A stretch of 64,000 nucleotides of DNA. Origin: Cyclobacterium sp. (lineage in GTDB: Bacteria; Bacteroidota; Bacteroidia; Cytophagales; Cyclobacteriaceae). The stretch is from the NCBI RefSeq assembly GCF_014762705.1, contig NZ_JABURL010000068.1, positions 1 through 64,000 on the forward strand, written 5' to 3'. Position 1 is the stretch's first letter. The number at the start of each line of letters is the position of its first letter. The translations under genes were made by a program, and so were the position numbers. Positions 18,130-25,482 of this stretch are shown piece by piece. The notes below the pieces were generated by a model. The model had not been told where the DNA came from. It ran no database searches and worked only from the letters and a program-made list of their open reading frames with translations.

Positions 18130-20241
18130 TTAACTCCAGATTTGATAGGTGATCAATGCACCCAGATAGGCCACAATCGTCATACCAATAGTTTGCAAAA
18201 CCGGCCATTTCCAACTTTTCGTTTCCCGGTAAACCACGGCAACCGTACTCATGCATTGCATGGCAAGCGCATAAAATACCATTAGAGAAAATCCTGTTGC
18301 CCGGGTAAACACCTTTTCTCCGGTGTCGGCATGCACTTGCTTATTCAGCTTTTCTCTGATAGTCAACTCATCCTCAACATTTTCTCCCACACTGTAGATG
18401 GTAGCTACAGTGGCGACAAAGACCTCTCTGGCCGCAAATGAAGTCAATAAAGCAATCCCAATCTTCCAATCATAGCCCAAAGGCCGAATGGCTGGTTCAA
18501 TGGCTTTTCCCAAAATCCCAATGTAGGAAGCCTCCAGCTTCCTGGATGCAAATTCATTGGTCAGTTCAAACTTTTGTTCCTCCACTACATTTTCCAACAT
18601 GGCTTTCTCCTCAGCTTCAATGGCTTCCATTTCTCCGGAAGGCCCATAACTGGCCAGGACCCAAAGCACAATGGATATGGCAAGTATTACCTTTCCTGCT
18701 TCCAAAACAAAAATCTTCGATTTGTTGAACATGGTCAGCAATACCGTCTGCCAGCGAGGCATTCTGTAAATGGGCAATTCCGTCATCAGGAAGCTTTTTT
18801 CCTGGGACTTCAATACAAATTTTAAGGCAAAAGCCCCCAAAAGGGTAAAAGCAGCGCCTATCAGGTACATCACCAAAAGGGCTAAAGCCTGAAGGTTTAT
18901 CCCCAACCAGGCCTCATCAGGTACGGTAAGTCCAATCAATATGATGTAAACCGGGAGTCTGGCAGAACAACTCATCCATGGAGTTACCAGAATAGTAATC
19001 AATCTTTCTTTGGTATTGCTGATATTCCTGGTGGCCATGATCCCGGGAATGGCACAGGCCATTCCGGAAATGAGGGGGACAATGCTCTTTCCATGCAATC
19101 CAAATGGCCGCATGAGCCTGTCCATCAGAAAAACCACTCTGGAAAAGTATCCCGTATCTTCCAATAAAGCCAGGAATCCAAACAATAGCGCAATTTGAGG
19201 GATAAAAATAACTACTCCTCCTATTCCGGTGATAATACCTTCGGAAAGCAAGTCTGTCAAAACCCCCGGCGGAAGGGTATCCGAAACCCATCCGCTCAAG
19301 GCGGCAAAAACACCGTCAATTAAATCCATTGGTGCTTCGGCCCAGGCAAAAATGGCCTGAAAAATCAACAACATAATCCCTAAAAAAGTAACATACCCCC
19401 AAACAGGATGCATCAATACCTTATCCAAAGTGGCATGAAACTTTTTGGGCTTACCACTACCTGAAGATTGAGTCCTGCTCAGCGTGGATTTAATTTTTTC
19501 GAAGCGTTGATTGGTTTCCCTGGTTTGCTGAATCTGGCTGTCAAAACCATGGCTCCTGGCTTTATCTTCCAGCCACTGTTTCCTTTCCTGGTCAAGCATT
19601 GGGTCATACCCGGCAAACACCAACTGTTGAAATGCCTGATAGGGAGTTTCAAACCCGAATTTCAGTCTGACTTCTTCCAACAGTGCTGCAAAACCCAACT
19701 CATAAAATGGTTTTCCTACTGCGAAATCATCATTGGATAACAGGTCCCGGACTGCTTCCAGCCCCTGGTTGTTTCTGGCATCTGTCAGCACCAGGGGAAC
19801 ACCCAATTCCTTATACAATGCAAAAGTCTGAATGGAAAGCCCTCGCTTTTCAGCCAAATCTTTCATGTTGACCACAAATGCCATAGGGATGCCCAAATCC
19901 AACACTTGTGTTCCCAGTAGAAGGCTGCGCTCCAGGTTACAGGCATCCAAAACCACCAATGCCGCATCAGGCTTTTCCATCCCAAGCCCGTTCAATACCT
20001 TTTGTGCAATGATTTCATCCTCAGACTTGGGATACAAACTATAGGTACCTGGTAAATCTATCAACTCAAAGCTTTTATTTCCTATCTGAAAATAGCCCAT
20101 CATTTTGTCTACCGTCATTCCCGGATAGTTTCCTATCTTCTGATTTAATCCGGTAAGCTGATTGAAAATACTCGATTTACCTACATTGGGGTTACCTATA
20201 ATCGCAATGCTTTTTACAGCTTTCTTTTCTGACACTTCCAT
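18130..20241 (-). CDS. feoB: ferrous iron transporter FeoB
   Basis: 703 residues, the normal length. The cytosolic G domain has G1 GNPNVGKSS at residues 15-23, G3 DLPGTYSLYP and G4 NMKD. A helical spacer to about residue 260 is followed by a polytopic membrane region with two gate-type repeats (the first near GIGGVVIFIPQIALLFGFLALLEDTGY). The Cys-containing stretch SGMACAIPGIMATR and the matching C-terminal half (FAAREVFVATVATIY) are present. FeoB imports Fe2+ across the inner membrane with GTP hydrolysis. It is three bases after feoA and two bases before the small Cys-rich partner, so the three form one operon. Confidence 0.97.
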   Translation of the reverse strand: MEVSEKKAVKSIAIIGNPNVGKSSIFNQLTGLNQKIGNYPGMTVDKMMGYFQIGNKSFELIDLPGTYSLYPKSEDEIIAQKVLNGLGMEKPDAALVVLDACNLERSLLLGTQVLDLGIPMAFVVNMKDLAEKRGLSIQTFALYKELGVPLVLTDARNNQGLEAVRDLLSNDDFAVGKPFYELGFAALLEEVRLKFGFETPYQAFQQLVFAGYDPMLDQERKQWLEDKARSHGFDSQIQQTRETNQRFEKIKSTLSRTQSSGSGKPKKFHATLDKVLMHPVWGYVTFLGIMLLIFQAIFAWAEAPMDLIDGVFAALSGWVSDTLPPGVLTDLLSEGIITGIGGVVIFIPQIALLFGFLALLEDTGYFSRVVFLMDRLMRPFGLHGKSIVPLISGMACAIPGIMATRNISNTKERLITILVTPWMSCSARLPVYIILIGLTVPDEAWLGINLQALALLVMYLIGAAFTLLGAFALKFVLKSQEKSFLMTELPIYRMPRWQTVLLTMFNKSKIFVLEAGKVILAISIVLWVLASYGPSGEMEAIEAEEKAMLENVVEEQKFELTNEFASRKLEASYIGILGKAIEPAIRPLGYDWKIGIALLTSFAAREVFVATVATIYSVGENVEDELTIREKLNKQVHADTGEKVFTRATGFSLMVFYALAMQCMSTVAVVYRETKSWKWPVLQTIGMTIVAYLGALITYQIWS

Positions 20242-20244
20242 GTA

Positions 20245-20472
20245 TTAGGATCCTTTTATTTGGATAAGGTCGGCTTCTTCTATTCTTAATGCGAGAATAT
20301 TTCCTTCGATTAAAAATGCCATGGGCCCCTTAAATGGAGCTTTTTGGAGAAGACTGATGCTTTTACCGGGCATTACCCCCATTTCCATCATCCTTACCAT
20401 CAGGGGTGATGCGGAGATACCTTCGATTTCGTATGTTTGGTTGATTTTAAGTCCGGTTGCAGTCATGAGCAT
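20245..20472 (-). CDS. feoA: FeoA-domain protein
   Basis: 75 residues with the SH3-like FeoA fold: VRMMEMGVMPGKSISLLQKAPFKGP, then the last strands NILALRIEEADLIQI. FeoA is a small cytosolic protein that supports FeoB-dependent Fe2+ uptake. It is the first gene of the feo operon. An in-frame ATG two codons on is equally possible as start. The 374-base gap upstream holds no TAnnTTTG match on this strand and no clear Fur box, only the short palindrome noted at 20556-20576. Confidence 0.95.
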   Translation of the reverse strand: MLMTATGLKINQTYEIEGISASPLMVRMMEMGVMPGKSISLLQKAPFKGPMAFLIEGNILALRIEEADLIQIKGS

Positions 20473-20555
20473 TTTGAATTAAAGACCAATTCCGTTAGAT
20501 GATTTGAAAAGGCAATTTTAATATATTTTTTGCGGAATAATAAGTATTTCAGCCT

Positions 20556-20576
20556 TTATTTAGATTGAATAAATAA
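20556..20576. promoter_or_regulatory. AT-rich palindrome upstream of feoA
   Basis: TTATTTA and TAAATAA (20556-20562, 20570-20576) with a 7-base spacer, 84 bases before feoA. This is the only symmetrical site seen in the gap 20473-20846, which is otherwise featureless and contains no gene. It could be an iron-regulator operator, but its low complexity makes chance likely. Confidence 0.25.
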
Positions 20577-20846
20577 TAATGACAAACTCAGTTCTTTCAA
20601 TTACATCCATCACCAACTCCATTCAAAAGGAGAGGATTGCCGGGGTTTCCTACAAAGCACTGTTAAAACAAGCGCATTCAATTTCATAAACCGGAATTCA
20701 ATTATTATTATAGCTGTAAATGGTTTCCGTAATAATTATCACATCCCGGGAAATCAGTAATGCTTAAACTTGCATAAGATTTGGGTGAACCTACTTCTGG
20801 TCCACCCGTTTGAAAAATGAATAAATGATAAACTAAAAAAATAGCG

Positions 20847-22229
20847 ATGTTTTTCGAATTAGTATATGACAAAAGTTTGGCGCAAGCCAGTTATGTAATA
20901 GGATGTCAGGCAGGAGGTGTAGCCGCTGTGATTGATCCAAAAAGAGATGTGGACACCTATCTGGAAATAGCCAAAGCCAATAATATGAAAATCACTCATA
21001 TTTTGGAAACACACATCCATGCTGACTTTCTGAGTGGTTCCCGGGAGCTGGCCAAACTGACAGGTGCGCAGATGTACCTTTCCGATATGGGAGATAAAGA
21101 CTGGAAATATGAATTTCCCCACAACAAACTGAAGGAAGGGGATCATGTTAAATTGGGCAATCTGGACTTCGAAGTGTTGCATACTCCGGGCCATACCCCG
21201 GAAAGTATTAGTTTTCTGCTTACCGACAATCCCGCCACCCAGGAACCGGTAATGCTTTTCACGGGAGATTTCGTGTTTGTAGGGGATGTGGGAAGACCAG
21301 ATTTGCTTGAACAAGCTGCAGGATTGAAAGGCACCCAGGATATTGGCGCAGCCCAAATGTACGATTCCCTTAAGACATTTAACAAACTACAAGATTTTAT
21401 TCAGGTCTGGCCTGGTCATGGAGCCGGCTCTGCCTGTGGAAAATCTCTCGGAGCGGTACCCGTCTCCACTGTTGGCTATGAGAAAATCAGGAATTGGGCT
21501 TTACAGTTGCTAGCCGATAAAGCAGCATTCAGCAAAGAGCTTTTGGCTGATCAGCCAGAGCCTCCCCGGTATTTTGCCATGATGAAAAAGCTCAACAAAG
21601 TTGACCGAAAGCTGTTGACCGAAGTACCGAAAATCGAAAACCTTACCCAAAAGGCATTTGAAAAAGCCAAAAAAGAAGGATTGAAAATCATCGATGTTCG
21701 CACACCGGAAGCTTTTTCCAAGGGTTTTCTGAAAGGTTCTCTGAACATCCCGAATACCAACACCTTCTCCACCTGGATGGGCTGGTACATGGATTATGAT
21801 GAATTCTTTGTGCTGATCGCCGAAGAAAATGAGGTAGAAGAGCTTACCCGTAAATTGATGAGAATCGGTTTGGATAACATACAAGGATACATTACTCCCG
21901 GACAATTGGCCGACATTGAAGGAAAAGCCTTGGAAAATTACCAGGCCATCGATAAAAAGGAGGTTGAGCAGCAGCTCGAAAAAGGAACCGTGCAGGTAAT
22001 TGATGTGCGGGGAGCCTCTGAATACAAAAAAGGCCATATCGAAGGGGCGAAAAATCTTTTTGTAGGTAAGCTGGACCAGAACCTGGATAAAGTTTCCAGG
22101 GAAAAGCCCGTAATTGTCCATTGTCAAAGTGGTGGCCGGGCGGCCATCGCCTATTCTCTGCTAAGGGCCAATGGCTTCGATAATATTTCCAACTATGCCG
22201 GAGGCTGGGAAGACTGGAGCAATAATTAA
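20847..22229 (+). CDS. MBL-fold / double-rhodanese protein (persulfide dioxygenase-like)
   Basis: 460 residues. The metallo-beta-lactamase part (about 1-250) has THIHAD at 55-60, HTPGHTPES, FTGDFVFVGDVGRPD and WPGHGAGSACGK. These are the ETHE1-type iron ligands and glutathione-pocket motifs. Two rhodanese domains follow. The first (KIIDVRTPEAFSKGF) has lost its Cys loop. The second (VQVIDVRGASEYKKGH) keeps the active loop HCQSGGRA. Such fusions oxidise glutathione persulfide to sulfite and move sulfane sulfur. It stands alone on the plus strand between feo and the pyruvate-kinase-like gene, and a second gene of the same architecture is at 56475-57896. It is closed by a strong terminator. Confidence 0.92.
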   Translation: MFFELVYDKSLAQASYVIGCQAGGVAAVIDPKRDVDTYLEIAKANNMKITHILETHIHADFLSGSRELAKLTGAQMYLSDMGDKDWKYEFPHNKLKEGDHVKLGNLDFEVLHTPGHTPESISFLLTDNPATQEPVMLFTGDFVFVGDVGRPDLLEQAAGLKGTQDIGAAQMYDSLKTFNKLQDFIQVWPGHGAGSACGKSLGAVPVSTVGYEKIRNWALQLLADKAAFSKELLADQPEPPRYFAMMKKLNKVDRKLLTEVPKIENLTQKAFEKAKKEGLKIIDVRTPEAFSKGFLKGSLNIPNTNTFSTWMGWYMDYDEFFVLIAEENEVEELTRKLMRIGLDNIQGYITPGQLADIEGKALENYQAIDKKEVEQQLEKGTVQVIDVRGASEYKKGHIEGAKNLFVGKLDQNLDKVSREKPVIVHCQSGGRAAIAYSLLRANGFDNISNYAGGWEDWSNN

Positions 22230-22252
22230 TAAGCCAAACAGCTGACAGTAAG

Positions 22253-22286
22253 GCGGGACATCCCATGGATGCCCCGCTTTTTTTTT
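22253..22286 (+). terminator. intrinsic terminator after the MBL/rhodanese gene
   Basis: GC-rich stem 22253-22263 with 22267-22277 (one A-C mismatch, loop CAT), followed by nine T. Confidence 0.88.
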
Positions 22287-22442
22287 AAGGCAATTTTTCG
22301 GTTTCAATCATGCCGGTTGACGCTCCATTTGGCATTGAAAAAGGGGGTGTGTTTAATAATCGGATTAATTTTCGTTTGAAACCATGTTTTGGCACCATTC
22401 TGGGGATTAAAATGCCCGGAATAACTTCTATATTTACCCCGG

Positions 22443-23909
22443 ATGAAAACAGCATTAGAACAACTGAATAAGGAACTGGCAAGCCTGGAGCAGGCCTTAA
22501 TAGAAACCAGCCAAAAGCATCAAAAATACATAGAAGGGATTCCTGAAAGCTCCCAGGCAGCTGCCAGAAACCTGATCCAATACCTCTTTTTCAGAAGTGA
22601 GGACAGGAAAGCTTTGCAGGAAAAGCTGCATTTGTACGGCCTCTCCGCACTATCCAACTCAGAAAACCATATTCACAGGCAAATTCAGGTCATTCGGGAA
22701 CGCCTTGGGCACCACTACAAGCCGGAGGAACTCAACCCCTGCACCTATACGTACAGCCAGGCTCAATTGGCAGAGAACAGCCGGGTTTTATTTGGCCCAC
22801 CAGAAAATCAGGGAGTACCGACAATAATGGTAACCTTTGACACGGGTTTTGCCGATGATCCGGATTTGGTGGAAAACCTAATGGTCCAGGGCATGAATGT
22901 GGCCCGAATCAACTGCGCCCACGATGATGAAAAGGTCTGGAAAGCCATGATTGACCAAATTCGTGAGGCAGAAAAAAAGACAGGAAAGCATTGCAAGATA
23001 CACATGGACCTGGCAGGTCCAAAAATCAGAACCGTATTATTGGGTAAGGGCAAAAAGAAAGGAAAGGTTAAAGTATCCGTAGGGGATACCATTTGGCTTT
23101 CCGAGAACATGGACCATTTCAGCGAGGATCAGGTCGTGTTGCATCCGAATGAGGAGGGCATTATTTCTTCCTTGGTACCCGGGCACCGGGTTTTTATTGA
23201 TGACGGGGAGATCGGAGGTAGGGTCACTCAAACCGAAAATGGAAACGCAGCTGTGGTCCTGGACAGGGTTTCTTCCAAAAAAGGAAAGATCAAATCAGAG
23301 AAAGGCATCAATTTTCCGGACACCACCTTCAACATCTCCTCTTTGACCGATTATGACAAGACATGCCTGCCTTTTATTTGCAGCCATGCAGACCTCATTG
23401 GCTATTCCTTCGTGAAAAACACAGGAGATATTCGACATCTTCGGAAAGAGTTGCAAAAAATAGGTGGTCGCCGTCCTGACCTGGTGTATCAAATCGAAAC
23501 TACGGATTCAGTGGCCAATTTACCGGCATTGCTTTCGGAAGGCATGATGCACCCACCTTGTGTAATCATGATTGCCCGTGGATACCTGGCCGTAGAAATT
23601 GGTTTTGAACGTATGGGAGAAATTCAGGAGGAAATCCTTTGGATCTGCGAAGCTGCCCATGTGCCTGTAGTATGGGCCACACAGGTATTGGAAAACCTAC
23701 ATAAATCTGGAATGCCCACCCGCTCTGAAATAACCGATGCAGGCCAGGCTGCACTTGCTGAATGCATCATGATTAATAAAGGCAAGCACACAATCTCCGT
23801 TTTGAAAAGCCTTAAAAAAATCATGAAATGGACAGGCGGACGCAGAACTAAAAAGAGATTTACCCTTAGCCGCTTGTCCATTGCGGAAAACTTTATTCAA
23901 TCTACTTAA
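22443..23909 (+). CDS. pyruvate-kinase-like protein lacking key catalytic residues
   Basis: 488 residues. The first about 115 form a charged helical extension not found in ordinary pyruvate kinase. After it the barrel and B domain are recognisable: GMNVARINCAHD, HMDLAGPKIRT, VFIDDGEI, SFVKNTGDI, IMIARGYLAVEI, WATQVLENL and PTRSEITDA. The catalytic Lys of the KIE motif is Gln350 (QIET). The adjacent Glu352 is kept, but the second metal ligand, Asp of RGDL, is Tyr381 (RGYL). The MLSGETA motif and the C-terminal regulatory domain are missing. It is therefore either inactive as pyruvate kinase or has another activity. A normal pyruvate kinase is presumably encoded elsewhere. It stands alone, with no recognised -7 box. 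Confidence 0.85.
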   Translation: MKTALEQLNKELASLEQALIETSQKHQKYIEGIPESSQAAARNLIQYLFFRSEDRKALQEKLHLYGLSALSNSENHIHRQIQVIRERLGHHYKPEELNPCTYTYSQAQLAENSRVLFGPPENQGVPTIMVTFDTGFADDPDLVENLMVQGMNVARINCAHDDEKVWKAMIDQIREAEKKTGKHCKIHMDLAGPKIRTVLLGKGKKKGKVKVSVGDTIWLSENMDHFSEDQVVLHPNEEGIISSLVPGHRVFIDDGEIGGRVTQTENGNAAVVLDRVSSKKGKIKSEKGINFPDTTFNISSLTDYDKTCLPFICSHADLIGYSFVKNTGDIRHLRKELQKIGGRRPDLVYQIETTDSVANLPALLSEGMMHPPCVIMIARGYLAVEIGFERMGEIQEEILWICEAAHVPVVWATQVLENLHKSGMPTRSEITDAGQAALAECIMINKGKHTISVLKSLKKIMKWTGGRRTKKRFTLSRLSIAENFIQST

Positions 23910-24053
23910 AGTGGGGCGGTTATTCTTTGACAGCAGCTGGCTTCATTTTTTACCAGGCTCATTATCAAAATAGTTGCTTGATTCGTCTTGGAAAGTCATT
24001 TGTACAGATAGCTAAAAAAATCGCAAATAGAAAGCCAAAAATTAGTAATTGTA

Positions 24054-25220
24054 TTAGTTGGAATCCGGTTCCAAATTAAAGTATAATACTGGTTTTTTTG
24101 TTTTATCGCCGCTGCCACTGGCGAAAAAAGACACCTGTAAGCTTCCCAATGAGAAGAAAACCAGTCCTTTACTGCGTCCGCTAATCAGTCTCTGTAATAC
24201 ATTTGGCGGCAAGGGGATATCCATTACCTGATCATTACCCTTTGGTACAAACATATCGATAATCATTTGTTCGTTAAAAAGTTCTGTCTTTACACGTCCT
24301 TGTGCCAATGATTCATAGGTGAGTGTAGTTGCATCCCAATCTGTATTTCCACCAATAATTTCTACGACCCTGAGTCTGCAAAACTCATCTTCCGGCACGG
24401 GCACCTGTTGGCTCGAAAAGACGGCCAATCTCAACAATCCCCAACCATCAACAGTCCCCTTGACCTGAGAAAGATCCCATTTTAACAATGTGCTCAGCTC
24501 ATGAGAAACACTCAAAAGTGGAATATCACCAGTACCCCAACCTGACAGATTTTTGTCAGTATATTTAAAATCAACCATTCCCGCATCATCTACTACCACC
24601 GAATTGCCAAAGGAGGCCGGCTTTTTTGGTTCTGGGTGGTAGGGCAGAGCATTTGCCGATGGACTCAGGTTTTCGTCTTTATCGTAAAAAACCCTTACAT
24701 TCCGGACATCGAGGTAATACGCATTGACACCCCAGTCCATCAGCGCAAAATGGCCTGTCAACTGATCTCCTTTTTGATAGTCCAAATTGTCGGGACTAAA
24801 CCTTATCGTATACCAGGTGGCAGTATCTTCCAAATCAAATTCCATTAAATTCGAATGATGGTCTACCCCTTTCTGATTAGGGGAAAATAAGCGCATGTTA
24901 ATTCTCCGGATTGGATGGCTTGATCTTACTTCGGCTTCCATCCAAAGGGGCACCCCGGAAGGGATTTCCTTGGGTAAGGTTATGGGGTGTTGCATGATCG
25001 CCCACCAGACATTATACCTGTCATCCTCCGCATTTACATGGAAGCGTAAAAATCCATTTTGTCGTTCAATTGAGGTCTCAACCTGCCCATCGCCATAGAG
25101 CGAATTCCAGGTTATCGGATCAGCTGCCTGGTAATCCATGGCATCAGTCCACTCAAATTGTTGGCCTGATGAAAAATTTGCTAAAAAAGTGAACAGTAGA
25201 TAAGTGATTAGTTTTTTCAT
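24054..25220 (-). CDS. secreted protein, probable carbohydrate-binding (DNRLRE/CBM96-like C-terminus)
   Basis: 388 residues with a Sec signal (MKKLITYLLFTFLANFSSGQ) and no lipobox Cys. The N-terminal half (about 25-190) reads as a jelly-roll of the carbohydrate-binding type, with alternating strands and many aromatics (NVWWAIMQHP, RRINMRLFSPNQ, ATWYTIRFSPD). The C-terminal half (about 215-385) has LLKWDLSQVKG, GLLRLAVFSS and TDWDATTLTYESL, the pattern of DNRLRE/CBM96-like modules. No catalytic motif is visible. It is divergent from the GH78 rhamnosidase gene across 262 bases, so the two may share regulation and substrate. The family call is weak; secretion is certain. Confidence 0.55.
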   Translation of the reverse strand: MKKLITYLLFTFLANFSSGQQFEWTDAMDYQAADPITWNSLYGDGQVETSIERQNGFLRFHVNAEDDRYNVWWAIMQHPITLPKEIPSGVPLWMEAEVRSSHPIRRINMRLFSPNQKGVDHHSNLMEFDLEDTATWYTIRFSPDNLDYQKGDQLTGHFALMDWGVNAYYLDVRNVRVFYDKDENLSPSANALPYHPEPKKPASFGNSVVVDDAGMVDFKYTDKNLSGWGTGDIPLLSVSHELSTLLKWDLSQVKGTVDGWGLLRLAVFSSQQVPVPEDEFCRLRVVEIIGGNTDWDATTLTYESLAQGRVKTELFNEQMIIDMFVPKGNDQVMDIPLPPNVLQRLISGRSKGLVFFSLGSLQVSFFASGSGDKTKKPVLYFNLEPDSN

Positions 25221-25264
25221 TTATGTATTTTAAAATATCAATCATTTGCCCCATTGTCAAATTA

Positions 25265-25279
25265 TCATCCATAGGATGA
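25265..25279. promoter_or_regulatory. 15-bp palindrome, candidate operator for the divergent sugar genes
   Basis: TCATCC-ATA-GGATGA is perfectly symmetrical and lies 45 bases before the minus-strand gene and about 200 before the rhamnosidase. The rest of the gap 25221-25482 shows no TAnnTTTG match. Confidence 0.35.
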
Positions 25280-25482
25280 CAGTTAATATACGAATAAAGA
25301 ACACTGTACGCTTAATTCGCCCGCGATAAACAGTTTTTATTAAGTAAGAAATTCTGTTTTTGAAAGAATTTAGTCCTATTTTAAGAATATATTTCTTCGG
25401 TTTTATCCTATCAAACGGGACAGTGCGGGACAGGCTATTCCCAAAACTTGCTTATTTTTACTCAATCCTAATGCCTTTTCTT

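Noticed and set aside
18128-18256. Extended N-terminus for the small Cys-rich protein
   Set aside because: It overlaps the end of feoB in another frame. The ATG at 18127 follows the feoB stop by two bases and fits the family.
20473-20846. Riboswitch or Fur box before feoA
   Set aside because: No conserved fold or known consensus could be recognised. Only a low-complexity palindrome was seen.
21510-22127. 205-codon frame opposite to the MBL/rhodanese gene
   Set aside because: Antisense shadow of a clearly conserved enzyme.
25360-25482. Longer N-terminus for the GH78 rhamnosidase
   Set aside because: The extra 41 residues are not signal-like, whereas the ATG at 25483 gives a standard signal peptide.
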